In this document: piece after piece, positions 40,980-50,017 of the stretch
Position numbering within the stretch: the first letter of the stretch is position 1
How the letters are laid out: the number at the start of each line of letters is the position of its first letter
NCBI RefSeq assembly: GCF_016892705.1
Contig: NZ_JAFEMB010000004.1
Coordinates: forward strand, 186,001 to 250,000
Origin: Microvirga pudoricolor
Lineage (GTDB): Bacteria; Pseudomonadota; Alphaproteobacteria; Rhizobiales; Beijerinckiaceae
Length of the DNA: 64,000 bases
Direction: 5' to 3'
Position numbers and translations under genes: made by a program
Notes under the pieces: model-generated
The model's database searches: none
Told to the model about the DNA's origin: nothing
Seen by the model: the letters and a program-made list of their open reading frames with translations, nothing else

Positions 40980-41996
40980 TCAACTTCCGACTGTGAGCAC
41001 GATCTTTCCAAAATGGCGTCCACTCTTCAGCTTTAGCAATGCCTCGCCAACATCCTTCCAATCGAATACCGAGTCGATGACGGGACGCATCCCATTGGTC
41101 TCTATCGCACGGTTCATGTCTGAAAAGGATTGTTTTGAGCCTACCGAAATCCCCCGCACGCGTGCTCGACGCCGGAAGATCATCAGTGGGTCGATTCGAC
41201 CGTCGACCCCACCAAGGTAGCCGACTACGTTGATCTGACCAGCAAGGCGGAGAGCCAGTAGTGACTGCGTAAGGGTCTCAGGACCTCCCACTTCGACGAC
41301 GTGGTCCACTCCTCGGCCGCGAGTAAACGCAAGAACAGAATTGGACCAGTTGGGTTCCTCTCGATAATTGATTGTGGTCGCTGCGCCGAGTTGTAGTGCC
41401 TGCTCACACTTCACTTGACTGCTTGACAAGACGATCGCGCGTGCGCCCGACATGACAGCGAACTGCAATGCGAATACTGAAACGCCTCCCGTGCCCTGGA
41501 TCAGGACATCGTCACCAGCCTTGAGGTGACCTTCGGTCACGAGCGCATGCCAAGCCGTGACAGCGGCACAGGGAAGAGTCGCCGCTTCCTCGTAAGAAAG
41601 ATGGTTTGGGAACTGGACTACGCCGTCTTGATCGAGCGCAACGTATTCCGCCAGGACGCCCTGCATGGCGCCTCCAAGTTGACGCGTAGGGTCGGCAAGT
41701 TCGGACGGCCCCCCATACCAACCCTGCCAAAACGTACCACAAACCCTGTCCCCAATTTTCACTCGCGTGACATCCTTGCCGACAACAACGATGTCGCCTG
41801 CACAGTCCGACAGGGGCACAAGCGGAAGGGGGAACTCCCTATTAAAAGAACCCGTAATGATCTCATAATCGCGGTAGTTGAGGGAGGTGGCCCGAATGCG
41901 CACCAGGACCTGTCCAGGATTGGGTTCCGGCTTTTCCCGGTCGACCATATGCAAATGCTCAATGGTTCGACCGCCATTCAGAACGACCGCCTTCAT
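40980..41996 (-). CDS. MDR-family NAD(P)-dependent alcohol dehydrogenase/quinone reductase, zinc-independent type
   Basis: A 338-residue medium-chain dehydrogenase. The cofactor motif is GTGGVSVFALQFAVMSGA near residue 170. The N-terminal GroES-like domain has ATSLNYRDYEIITG where zinc alcohol dehydrogenases carry a catalytic Cys, so it lacks the catalytic zinc site and belongs to the reductase-like subgroup. The start sits nine bases after the citryl-CoA-lyase-like gene, so it closes the ten-gene operon. It may reduce an enoyl or carbonyl intermediate, but the substrate is unknown. Confidence 0.85.
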   Translation of the reverse strand: MKAVVLNGGRTIEHLHMVDREKPEPNPGQVLVRIRATSLNYRDYEIITGSFNREFPLPLVPLSDCAGDIVVVGKDVTRVKIGDRVCGTFWQGWYGGPSELADPTRQLGGAMQGVLAEYVALDQDGVVQFPNHLSYEEAATLPCAAVTAWHALVTEGHLKAGDDVLIQGTGGVSVFALQFAVMSGARAIVLSSSQVKCEQALQLGAATTINYREEPNWSNSVLAFTRGRGVDHVVEVGGPETLTQSLLALRLAGQINVVGYLGGVDGRIDPLMIFRRRARVRGISVGSKQSFSDMNRAIETNGMRPVIDSVFDWKDVGEALLKLKSGRHFGKIVLTVGS

Positions 41997-42005
41997 GGCA
42001 CTACC

Positions 42006-42827
42006 TCAGCGGTCGATCAATGAGCGAGGAGCAGGACCTTCATAGGCATAATCAGATGACTTTGGCACTGGCCCCTTGATGCGCTCCTTGCGGCCACTCT
42101 GCTCCCAGGCGTGCGCTATGACGCCAAGGCTACGCGAGAGAACTAAAAGAGCGCGCCCCATGGGCGGCTCAAATCCGAGTTCAAGGTAGACGGCGCCCGC
42201 GGCCGCATCGACGTTCATAGGGATGGGCTTTCCCTTGACGGCTGCAATCGCGTCCTCGACCCTTTGCGCCATATGCACGAATTTCCCGTCGATGACGCCT
42301 TCCTGAGCCGCCTGCGAAGCGAGTTCCAGGACCCGAGGCGATCGGGGATCACGCTTATGAAAGCGGTGGCCATAGCCGGGGACGAACCCACCATAGGCCT
42401 GTGAGCGCTCGAAAACGTCCTGGCCGAGGGATAACAGATCTCCCGTTGACGTCTCATCATTAACCAGACCTCGGAGCAATTCCATGGATTGCTCGATCGC
42501 ACCCCCGTGTATGTCGCCCAGAACACCGATACCCTCCGCAACCGCCGTGTTCATGCCGACGCCGCAGGTGACAGCCATACGGGCAATAGCGATACTTGGT
42601 GCATGGGGACCGTGATCGACACCTCCAAGCATGGCCGATTCCAGGAGACGCGCTTGCGGTGCCGTCGGTAGGTCACCTCGTACCAAAAGCCATAACATGT
42701 CGATGAAGCCGATCCGGCCGATCAGCTCCTCGACCGCATATCCGCGTAACCTGATGGAATTTGGTTTCACTTCGGTGATCGATGTCCGCCACCACTGCGA
42801 CACTTCGTCGTTTCGAACATGGTCCAT
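42006..42827 (-). CDS. citryl-CoA lyase / citrate-synthase-fold protein
   Basis: A 273-residue protein of the short citrate-synthase fold seen in citryl-CoA lyases and the C-terminal part of ATP-citrate lyase. The active-site triad is visible: His in GDIHGGAIEQS, His in GFVPGYGHRFHKRDP and Asp in MNVDAAAGAVYLELG. About 110 N-terminal residues of full citrate synthases are absent. Such enzymes split or form a CoA-linked hydroxy-carboxylate such as citryl-CoA. GGAGACATAAGAC precedes the ATG. It lies four bases after a deacetylase-fold gene in the same operon. Confidence 0.85.
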   Translation of the reverse strand: MDHVRNDEVSQWWRTSITEVKPNSIRLRGYAVEELIGRIGFIDMLWLLVRGDLPTAPQARLLESAMLGGVDHGPHAPSIAIARMAVTCGVGMNTAVAEGIGVLGDIHGGAIEQSMELLRGLVNDETSTGDLLSLGQDVFERSQAYGGFVPGYGHRFHKRDPRSPRVLELASQAAQEGVIDGKFVHMAQRVEDAIAAVKGKPIPMNVDAAAGAVYLELGFEPPMGRALLVLSRSLGVIAHAWEQSGRKERIKGPVPKSSDYAYEGPAPRSLIDR

Positions 42828-42830
42828 GTC

Positions 42831-43760
42831 TTATGTCTCCTGCCGGCCCGTTTGAGCGGGATCCAAGCTATTGAAGTGATCGACCAAGGCTCCCGCTGTC
42901 ATCATTTCGACGCCAGGGTGGGCTTTGACGAGCTCCAAGGTCTCCTGAAGGTAGCGGATGCGGTGAGGCGAACCGAACACCCAGGGATGCACCCCAATCG
43001 CGATGGAGCGCGCGTTTGATGCTGAAACGGCAGAAAGACCATCCAGGGCATCCGATACGAGAATGGGAAACCGATGGGCTGGAAGCTTACGGAGCCAGAT
43101 GGACTGAACGTCATCCCACTCACTCGGTGCCGGAAGGGCGACCAAGCCCCGAGCGCCATTGTGCCGATACGGTTGCTCATCGTTGGACCAATCGAGCGTG
43201 TATGAAAATCCGCAGGCGCTGAGCAGTTCCGACGTCGAGGGCGTTGTGCCGAAATCCTGAGATAGCCATCCTTCGGGTGGTTTGCCGAAGGCAGCCGCGA
43301 CTGCATCCCGGGAGTTGCGGATATGGGAAGCTTCCTCGTCTCGGCTCATCCGGCTGGTGATCATGCGATTGGCGGTCAATCCATGAGCAATAACCTCGTA
43401 CCCGCGGGAGGCGATTTCACCGACGATTTCGGGATGAGCCTCGATGGCCCCGGCTCCGACTGCCGCTGTGACCGGAATCTGCAACTGGTCCAGGACGCTG
43501 AGCACACGATACAGGCCCACGCGGTTGCCATATTCGCGGGAAGACCATGTCCGGTAATCCGGGGTATAATTTCCAAACTCTCCTTTGAATCGGGGATCAC
43601 GGTATGAGCCTTCAGGGGCAGTGAGCTCGTAGTGTTCAATTTGGAGAACAATGTAGACCGCAATTGTGCGCCCACCGGGCAGCGCAAATGCTGGCCGCTC
43701 CGGCAGAGCCGAGTAGAGGTAGATGGTATGATCCATTCCAGGGCGGCGTTGCGTCGGCAT
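42831..43760 (-). CDS. polysaccharide-deacetylase-fold hydrolase (PuuE/allantoinase-like), copy 2
   Basis: A 309-residue NodB-fold protein (IAVYIVLQIEHYELTAPEGS, EYGNRVGLYRVLSVLDQLQI, SRGYEVIAHGLTANRMIT, then HPWVFGSPHRIRYLQETL). This subgroup resembles cyclic-amide/allantoinase-type PuuE rather than chitin deacetylases. The start MPTQRRPGMD has AGGAG eight bases upstream. It follows a paralogue (43765-44658) after only four bases; the two are clearly related and may form a heteromer or act on two related compounds. The natural substrate is unknown. Confidence 0.82.
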   Translation of the reverse strand: MPTQRRPGMDHTIYLYSALPERPAFALPGGRTIAVYIVLQIEHYELTAPEGSYRDPRFKGEFGNYTPDYRTWSSREYGNRVGLYRVLSVLDQLQIPVTAAVGAGAIEAHPEIVGEIASRGYEVIAHGLTANRMITSRMSRDEEASHIRNSRDAVAAAFGKPPEGWLSQDFGTTPSTSELLSACGFSYTLDWSNDEQPYRHNGARGLVALPAPSEWDDVQSIWLRKLPAHRFPILVSDALDGLSAVSASNARSIAIGVHPWVFGSPHRIRYLQETLELVKAHPGVEMMTAGALVDHFNSLDPAQTGRQET

Positions 43761-43764
43761 GTCG

Positions 43765-44658
43765 CTAACTCCTGACAGCTTCTGGCCCGGCTTGTTGAGC
43801 ATTGTACCAATCGGCGATTTCTTCTCCAGTCGCGAACCAGACTTTTGAATGGGAGCGGATGTAACTCAATGCCCGCTCAAGGTATTTCAGGCGGTGCGGC
43901 CTGCCCATGATGTAAGGATGAACCGCGATGTTCATGACCCGCGGATGATCTGCACCTTCACGATAGAGGGTATCGAACATGTCGCGGGCAATAAGCTCGA
44001 ACTCCGGGCCCTCGCCCGAGTTGGCGTAGAGGACCGAGTCGTTGAGATCCATTTGATACGGGATGCTCAGAAGCTTGCCGTTGCGCACCCGGATGGGCGT
44101 GGGCTGATCGTCATGATAGAAATCGCAGTAGTACTTGATGGCGGCTTCCGCCACGAGGTCGGGCGTATTGAGCGTGTGCGATGCAGCTGGCGAGAACCAC
44201 CCTGCCAGTTGTCGTCCCGTCAGCCGTCGGTATGTTTCGACGCAATCCGTGATGATGGCCCGCTCCTCATCTTCAGGCAAATTCCACAAATATTGCGTAT
44301 TGTAGACACCGTGGCACATATAGTCCCATCTGCGACGCTCGCAGGCCTCAAAGATCGTCGGGTAATGCTCAAAGTTCGCAAGATTGAGGGAGACGGTGCA
44401 GCGGATGTCCAAGGAGTCCATGACATCGAACATCGGCCATAGGCCAACGCGGTTTCCATAATCCTTGGTAGCGTAGCCGAGGACATCGGGGTGAGGGCAG
44501 CGCGGCCAAGGATCGCGCACGCCGACGGGGTCGGGCAGGTATTCATAGTGCTCGATATTGGGACAAACCCATACCGCGAGCTGGGCATCATCGGGCCAGG
44601 AGAAGCGCTTGCGCGAGACGATCGCGCCTCCCGTAAAGCGGTTTGGATCGTTCAGCAT
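43765..44658 (-). CDS. polysaccharide-deacetylase-fold hydrolase (PuuE/allantoinase-like), copy 1
   Basis: A 297-residue NodB-fold protein with the same landmark order as its neighbour: LAVWVCPNIEHYEYLPD, TKDYGNRVGLWPMFDVMDSL, RRRWDYMCHGVYNTQYL, and near the end AVHPYIMGRPHRLKYLERAL. The conserved HPYxxGxPHR element is shared by both copies. GAGGAG precedes the start. It sits between the Liv ATPase gene and the second copy. Placement beside an amino-acid/amide-type ABC transporter and an isochorismatase-fold hydrolase favours a C-N bond hydrolase role, by inference. Confidence 0.82.
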   Translation of the reverse strand: MLNDPNRFTGGAIVSRKRFSWPDDAQLAVWVCPNIEHYEYLPDPVGVRDPWPRCPHPDVLGYATKDYGNRVGLWPMFDVMDSLDIRCTVSLNLANFEHYPTIFEACERRRWDYMCHGVYNTQYLWNLPEDEERAIITDCVETYRRLTGRQLAGWFSPAASHTLNTPDLVAEAAIKYYCDFYHDDQPTPIRVRNGKLLSIPYQMDLNDSVLYANSGEGPEFELIARDMFDTLYREGADHPRVMNIAVHPYIMGRPHRLKYLERALSYIRSHSKVWFATGEEIADWYNAQQAGPEAVRS

Positions 44659-44664
44659 GGGAGA

Positions 44665-45414
44665 CTACTCCTCCGGTCGCCCGAGGTAGGCTCCGGCGAC
44701 CTTTGGATCGTCGATCAGATCCGACGCCCTGCCGCTTAAGACCGTTCGCCCTTGTTCGATGACGAAAGCCTTGTCGGCGATCTCTAGCGACATGAGAGCG
44801 TTCTGCTCAATGAGCAGAATAGTCGTCTTGGTCTTGCGCAAGTCGCTAAGGATCTCAAAAATCCGATCGACGAACTTGGGAGCTAGCCCCATGGAGGGCT
44901 CATCGAGCAACAGCAGCTCTGGCCGCCCCATGAGGGCGCGGCCCATGGCCAGCATCTGCTGTTCGCCTCCTGACAACGATCCGGCCATCTGGCCCCGACG
45001 CTCCTTGAGAACAGGGAACAGATCAAACACACTGGCCATGATAGCGCTCGCTTCGCCTTTTGGCGTACGCTCAAGAGCGCCCAGTTCAAGATTTTCGACG
45101 ACCGATGACGCGGCGAAGACACGACGTCCTTCCGGGACGACGCCGATTCCCATGCGGACGAGATGATGAGTCGGGATCCCCGTCGTGGGCTGGCCTCGAT
45201 AGCGGATCTCTCCGCTGGCTTTCGTCACCGCGTTGAGGATCGCCTTCAAGGTCGTTGTTTTGCCTGCACCGTTCGCGCCAATGAGTGCGACGAACTCGCC
45301 ACCCTTGACCTCCAGGTGGACATTCTTCAGGGCCCGAATGCCGCCGAAGTTGACGGCGAGGTCGTGCACATCGAGAAGAGGCGTGCCGCTGATGTTTGTT
45401 GACTCAAGCAACAT
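44665..45414 (-). CDS. livF: branched-chain amino-acid-type ABC transporter ATP-binding protein LivF
   Basis: A 249-residue ATPase with Walker A GANGAGKTTTLKAI, signature LSGGEQQMLAMGRALM and Walker B LLLLDEPSMGLAP. This matches the LivF subfamily, which is shorter than LivG and carries an EQQMLA signature. GAAGGAGACGGC precedes the ATG, which lies inside the end of livG (11-base overlap). It works with LivG, LivH and LivM to import the ligand bound by the 48052-49191 protein. Confidence 0.92.
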   Translation of the reverse strand: MLLESTNISGTPLLDVHDLAVNFGGIRALKNVHLEVKGGEFVALIGANGAGKTTTLKAILNAVTKASGEIRYRGQPTTGIPTHHLVRMGIGVVPEGRRVFAASSVVENLELGALERTPKGEASAIMASVFDLFPVLKERRGQMAGSLSGGEQQMLAMGRALMGRPELLLLDEPSMGLAPKFVDRIFEILSDLRKTKTTILLIEQNALMSLEIADKAFVIEQGRTVLSGRASDLIDDPKVAGAYLGRPEE

Positions 45415-46174
45415 GCCGTCTCCTTCCGAGATAGGCTACGACGACATCCTCGTTCCCCTGAATCTCTTGAGGACTCCCTTCCGCGATGTTGCGACCGAAG
45501 TTCAGGACGCTGATGCGGTCACATACTGACATCACGACCCGGACCGCATGCTCGACGAGAAGGATAGTGACTCCGCGCGCAACGATGCGTCGCAGGATCG
45601 CGACGACTCGATCCATCTCTGTCGGGTTCATTCCGGCAAGGGGCTCGTCCAACATCAGAAGCTTCGGCTGCGTCGCCAAGGCCCGGGCGATTTCCAGCAG
45701 GCGCTGCTCACCATATGGCAGGCTTCCCGATATGGCCTCCGCCCGGTGTGCCAGGCCGACATCCGCAAGCAGCCCCATGGCGACGTCTTTGACATGCCTC
45801 TCCGCCTCTCCGTTGCGCATGGTCAGGGCCGAACCCAGGCCGTAGCCCATGTGGCGATGCTCGCCGATAAGGACGTTGTCTAGAACGGACATCGCCTTGA
45901 AGAGACGAAGGTTCTGAAATGTCCTGGCGATCCCGGCGGCGTTCACGATATTGGGGCGAAGGCCGGCTACGTTTCGGCCGTCGATGACGATCTGCCCGCT
46001 GTTGGGAGGAATCACGCCCGTCACGGTATTGATGAAAGTCGACTTGCCAGAACCGTTCGGACCGATCAGGCCATGAATGGTGCCTGACCGGACTTCGATG
46101 TGAACGCCCGCCAACGCCGTGAGCCCGCCGAAGTTCTTCGTAAGGTCTGCAACATGAAGGAGCGGTGTCGTCAC
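45404..46174 (-). CDS. livG: branched-chain amino-acid-type ABC transporter ATP-binding protein LivG
   Basis: A 256-residue ATPase with Walker A GPNGSGKSTFINTV, signature LPYGEQRLLEIARALA and Walker B LLMLDEPLAGMNPTE, plus the LivG-type C-terminal NFGRNIAEGSPQEIQ. The PYGEQ variant of the signature is normal for LivG. It starts at GTG (46174), overlapping the TGA of livM by four bases (GTGA). Confidence 0.92.
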   Translation of the reverse strand: MTTPLLHVADLTKNFGGLTALAGVHIEVRSGTIHGLIGPNGSGKSTFINTVTGVIPPNSGQIVIDGRNVAGLRPNIVNAAGIARTFQNLRLFKAMSVLDNVLIGEHRHMGYGLGSALTMRNGEAERHVKDVAMGLLADVGLAHRAEAISGSLPYGEQRLLEIARALATQPKLLMLDEPLAGMNPTEMDRVVAILRRIVARGVTILLVEHAVRVVMSVCDRISVLNFGRNIAEGSPQEIQGNEDVVVAYLGRRRHVA

Positions 46175-47163
46175 GATAGCGTCTCCGTCGAACCGACCTG
46201 TGGATCCAGCTTGTCTCTCCGTGCCGCCATCTTGGCCCTGAGGACAGATCCAAGCGAAATGAGGCCGCCGGGGAGAAACAGCATGACGAGAATAACGATC
46301 ACGCCCCAGATGAGGTAATAGTAATCCTGAAGAGGACGAAGCACCTCGGGGAGTACGTAAACCACGAAGCTTCCCAGGATCGAGCCCGCAATGCTGCCGG
46401 TGCCGCCGATGATCATCATCATGAAAATTCTGATGGAAACATCGAGGGAAAAGCTGTCTGGGTTCAGGAACCGGATGTAGTGGGCATACAAGGCTCCCGC
46501 GAATCCTGCAATTGCAGCCGAAATAACGAAGGCCGAAACCTTGGTGACGGCGACATCGATCCCCATGCAGGCGGCCGCCGTTTCATCATCCTTGATCGCC
46601 CTTAACGCCCGGCCGAAGCCCGACGCGACAAGCCGCATCATCAGGTAGACGATAAAGGCCAAGCATATCAGAACGAAGTAATAATAGTTCACATTCGACG
46701 TGAGGGATATGCCGGGCAGGGGAGGGCGGGGGATCGACGATACGCCATCAATTCCATTGGTCAGGAAGACCCAGTTGACGGACAGCAGCTGGGCAATGGA
46801 CCCGAATGCGATGGTGATCACCGCCAGAAAGTGTCCTGTCCAACGCAGAGCCGGGAAGCCTAGGAGCAGACCCGATGTGGCCGTCAGCAGGATGGCCGTC
46901 GGCATGGAAAGCCAGAAGGGCCAGCCCTGGTATACGGACAGCAGCGCGGATGTATAGGATCCGATCAGGAAGAATCCGGCATGTCCCAACGAGATCAATC
47001 CGCCATACCCGCTGATCAGATTGAGGCTCAAGGTGAGAATCGCGAAGATCACCACCATGATGACAAGGTGGAGGGAGTAATCCGACAGGAACGGCGGAAT
47101 GACGATCGCCGCGAGAATGGCTGCGAGATAGAAAGGATGATGGCGGCTCATCTGTGAACTCAT
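46171..47163 (-). CDS. livM: branched-chain amino-acid-type ABC transporter permease LivM
   Basis: A 330-residue permease with about nine hydrophobic segments. LivM landmarks are LISGYGGLISLGHAGFFLIG near the N-terminus, the EAA-type GRALRAIKDDETAAACMGID and the terminal GTGSIAGSILGSFVVYVLPE. It overlaps livH by four bases (ATGA). It forms the membrane channel with LivH. Confidence 0.92.
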   Translation of the reverse strand: MSSQMSRHHPFYLAAILAAIVIPPFLSDYSLHLVIMVVIFAILTLSLNLISGYGGLISLGHAGFFLIGSYTSALLSVYQGWPFWLSMPTAILLTATSGLLLGFPALRWTGHFLAVITIAFGSIAQLLSVNWVFLTNGIDGVSSIPRPPLPGISLTSNVNYYYFVLICLAFIVYLMMRLVASGFGRALRAIKDDETAAACMGIDVAVTKVSAFVISAAIAGFAGALYAHYIRFLNPDSFSLDVSIRIFMMMIIGGTGSIAGSILGSFVVYVLPEVLRPLQDYYYLIWGVIVILVMLFLPGGLISLGSVLRAKMAARRDKLDPQVGSTETLS

Positions 47164-48017
47164 CGATGATGGGGGAACAGGCCCTGTGGCCGGACCAGAA
47201 GAACAAGAATGAGCACCAGGAACGTGAACACCTCGCGATAGTGGGAGGAGATGTAGAAGCCGACGAGATTGTCGAGAACGCCGATTAGAAGGCCGCCAAT
47301 GAGCGCGCCGATGTAGCTGCCGAAGCCGCCGATGATCGCCGCAATGAAGGACTTGATGAGGAGCGGCAGGCCGAGACCGGCCGACACATAGATGATCGGC
47401 GCCAGAAGAACGCCCGCGACGCCTGCAATGCCCGCACTGAGAGCGAAGCCCTCAGCAATCGTGCGGTTGACGTCGATGCCCATCAGCTTGGCCGTTTCAC
47501 GATCCTGGGAAACGGCGCGCAGGCGCTTACCGAAAGACGTCTTCTGCGAAAGAAAGTGGAGGCCGACGGCCAGGACGACCATCGATGCAATGACCACGAG
47601 AGATTGCCGGGGGACGACGATGCCCAGAATGGATAAGGGGCGGCCTTCGATCAATGGAGGGAACGAGTAGGGCTGTCCCCCGTAAATAATCTTGGCGGCG
47701 TCCGATAGGACGATCTGCAGGCCGATCGTGACAGTGACAACCGTCATCTCAGCTGCGCCAATCACGGGTCGGATGACAACCCGCTCTGTGGCATAGCCAA
47801 CCAAAGCGGGTATCAGGACGGCTATGGGAAGGACCAGCCATAAGGGCCAGCCCAACGTGACGTGGCAGGTTAAGGCCACGAACATGGCGATCACCACAAA
47901 CTCACCTTGAGCGAAATTTACAACCGAGGCAGTGTTCCAGATCATGACGAAGCCGAGCGCTATGAGCGCATAGGCGCATCCCGTCGCGATACCGGAAGTG
48001 GCAAGTTGAAAGAACAT
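47160..48017 (-). CDS. livH: branched-chain amino-acid-type ABC transporter permease LivH
   Basis: A 285-residue permease with about eight hydrophobic segments. LivH features include SGIATGCAYALIALGFVMIW and VVNFAQGEFVVIAMF near the N-terminus, and the loop GKRLRAVSQDRETAKLMGID. The start is MFFQLATSG with GGAAAG upstream; the longer open frame overlaps the binding-protein gene and is not membrane-like. Confidence 0.9.
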   Translation of the reverse strand: MFFQLATSGIATGCAYALIALGFVMIWNTASVVNFAQGEFVVIAMFVALTCHVTLGWPLWLVLPIAVLIPALVGYATERVVIRPVIGAAEMTVVTVTIGLQIVLSDAAKIIYGGQPYSFPPLIEGRPLSILGIVVPRQSLVVIASMVVLAVGLHFLSQKTSFGKRLRAVSQDRETAKLMGIDVNRTIAEGFALSAGIAGVAGVLLAPIIYVSAGLGLPLLIKSFIAAIIGGFGSYIGALIGGLLIGVLDNLVGFYISSHYREVFTFLVLILVLLVRPQGLFPHHR

Positions 48018-48051
48018 AGGCTTTCCGTTTGTGGCGATGCGCTGATCGTTA

Positions 48052-49191
48052 TTAGTCTCGGACCGAGACCACCTCGGGTACGAGGTCCTTGTTGTAGCGA
48101 ATGACGACAGACGCATGGATCATGTCGCCCGTGGGGGCAGACGGATGATAGGTTCCCTGCACACCCGCCCATGTATCGAGAGACTTGAGATACTTGAGAA
48201 GCGCCTCTCGGCTCGGGCCAACCTTGCCGATGGCATCCACGATCATGTTGACGGCATCGAAGTAGATGACCGAGTGTCCAATCGGATCTCGCTTGAAGCG
48301 CTTTTGGAATGCTTCGTTGAACGCCTTGGATTTATCATCTGGCTTTGTGTGGACCCAGCTCAGTGGCCCAACGACGCCTTCGGCATTCGACTTGGCCAGG
48401 TCGAGGAAGATGCTGTCGGCCGAGTTGAAGGCGAACAAGCCGGTGAAGCCGAGATTGTTCAAATCCTTCACCAGAAGGGCGCCTTCCGGTTGGTTGCCCA
48501 GGTTGACCACCACATCGACGCCGGACTGGATCATCCGCCCGGCAACCGAGGTAAAGTCCTTGTCACCAACGGCATAAGACAACTCGACGACCGGATCGAG
48601 ACCGTGCGCCTCTTTCAGGATCCTCACGAAAACATCGCGTCCGGAACGGCCGAACTCATTGTTGGCGTAGGTGACTCCAAGCTTTTTCTTGCCTTCCTGT
48701 TTTACCAGGTAGTCAGCTAGGGCTCCCATCCAATCCGTATCGGTCGAGCGGGCTCGGAAGATGTGCTTGTGACCTTCTTGTGTGATGCGCTGGGCCACCG
48801 AAGATGTAAACTGCGGGATGCCTGCCTCTGCTCCAACGAAGAGGGTGGGATACGTCACGCTCGACCAATCCGGGCCCATGAAGGCAACGATGGATTTGTC
48901 GCCAACGAGGCGGCGAATGGCGCTCAGGCCGACATCCGGCTTCGCTTGGTCATCGACAACGACCAGTTCGAAGGGACGCTTGCTGCCATCAGGCAACGCC
49001 ACACCACCCTTTTCGTTGATGAGATCCACCGCCCATTGAGCAGCTTCCCGTATCCGCTCTCCGTTGTTTGCGCCAGGTCCTGTGAGGACGGCATCCAGTC
49101 CGATCCGAACCGGCTCCTGGGCAGAGGCTGGCAGATAGGCAAGTGCCAACAAGCCTGCGGTTAGATAGGAGAGAAAGTTTCGCCGTTTCAT
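48052..49191 (-). CDS. ABC transporter substrate-binding protein, LivK-like (peripla_BP_6)
   Basis: A 379-residue exported protein with signal peptide ending PASAQE after about 24 residues. The type I periplasmic fold shows as VRIGLDAVLTGPGANNGERI, LVVVDDQAKPDVGLSAIRRL and AFMGPDWSSVTYPTLFVGAE. GAAGGACGGAACACA precedes the ATG. LivK-like proteins in catabolic operons bind amides, urea, aromatic acids or amino acids, so the ligand is open; the neighbouring amidase-like enzymes point to an amide or ureide-type compound. Confidence 0.88.
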   Translation of the reverse strand: MKRRNFLSYLTAGLLALAYLPASAQEPVRIGLDAVLTGPGANNGERIREAAQWAVDLINEKGGVALPDGSKRPFELVVVDDQAKPDVGLSAIRRLVGDKSIVAFMGPDWSSVTYPTLFVGAEAGIPQFTSSVAQRITQEGHKHIFRARSTDTDWMGALADYLVKQEGKKKLGVTYANNEFGRSGRDVFVRILKEAHGLDPVVELSYAVGDKDFTSVAGRMIQSGVDVVVNLGNQPEGALLVKDLNNLGFTGLFAFNSADSIFLDLAKSNAEGVVGPLSWVHTKPDDKSKAFNEAFQKRFKRDPIGHSVIYFDAVNMIVDAIGKVGPSREALLKYLKSLDTWAGVQGTYHPSAPTGDMIHASVVIRYNKDLVPEVVSVRD

Positions 49192-49222
49192 TGTGTTCCG
49201 TCCTTCGTGTTGATGACCGACA

Positions 49223-49894
49223 CTATTCAGCTGCTTGCGCAGGCGAAGACCGTTGCCAGATCCCAAGCAACTCGTCCGAACTCATCATGGGATAGCGGGC
49301 TTCGAATAGACGCATGGAGCCCTCGTGGAGCACCTTATTGGGACTCGTGATGAGGTCATGAACGACTACGGTGTAATAGTCGTGATAGGAGCCGCCACGA
49401 ATCGTGGACTCGACGCATCCCTCAGTCGTCGTCCCCAGGATAGCGAGGGACGCTATGCCATTGGCCCGCAACAATTGGTCGAGATTGGTGTGCACGAACG
49501 CGTCGGGACGATATTTCTCAACGACGATATCGCGTTGGCGGGGTGCGAGACCATCCACGAACTCCGCCCCCCAGGTGTCTTTGAGAGTATAATCAGGGCT
49601 TTTTCCATCGCGGCATTTGAAGCGTAACCATGCTGGGCTGTCGCTCTTTCCACCTGGAAGCGTCTGCTGGCGGATGAAGACGACGCGAATGCCGAGATCC
49701 TGAACACGGGTAACGAAGCTTACGAGAGCTGGCATCGCGGCCTGTGTCGCGCTGAGATCCTTCTTGTAGCGGGCAAAATGGCCCTCAGGATGACAGAAGT
49801 CGTTCTGGACATCGACGACTACAAGCGCCGTGGTCGCCGGGTTGACCAGTTCCTCGGGTGTATCGCGAACTGAAACGCCATTGATAATCTTCAT
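49223..49894 (-). CDS. isochorismatase-fold cysteine hydrolase
   Basis: A 223-residue cysteine hydrolase with the complete triad: Asp28 in VVVDVQNDF, Lys127 in VVEKYRPDAF and Cys160 in GTTTEGCVESTIR. The cis-peptide region before the Cys is typical. Relatives include nicotinamidase, RutB-like ureidoacrylate hydrolase and N-carbamoyl amidases, all splitting C-N bonds. It is the first gene of the ten-gene operon, 61 bp downstream of the TACGGACAACCGTA operator. This position marks it as central to the pathway. Confidence 0.88.
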   Translation of the reverse strand: MKIINGVSVRDTPEELVNPATTALVVVDVQNDFCHPEGHFARYKKDLSATQAAMPALVSFVTRVQDLGIRVVFIRQQTLPGGKSDSPAWLRFKCRDGKSPDYTLKDTWGAEFVDGLAPRQRDIVVEKYRPDAFVHTNLDQLLRANGIASLAILGTTTEGCVESTIRGGSYHDYYTVVVHDLITSPNKVLHEGSMRLFEARYPMMSSDELLGIWQRSSPAQAAE

Positions 49895-49958
49895 GAGCCC
49901 CTCGTCTGTCAGGTCGGGGCTCCAAAGCGAAGCTTGAAACGACTGAGTCCGGACCTTG

Positions 49959-49972
49959 TACGGACAACCGTA
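49959..49972. promoter_or_regulatory. GntR-type operator upstream of the Liv/isochorismatase operon
   Basis: TACGGACAACCGTA is a perfect inverted repeat of TACGG/CCGTA around ACAA. It overlaps the likely -10 of a minus-strand promoter (TTGACG, spacer 18, TACGGT). The same core occurs upstream of the operons starting at 53892 and 61293, and the HutC-type GntR gene begins nearby. Confidence 0.7.
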
Positions 49973-50017
49973 TGACTAAATCAGTCTTATCGTCAATTAG
50001 CTTTGTGTCGCGGGCGC

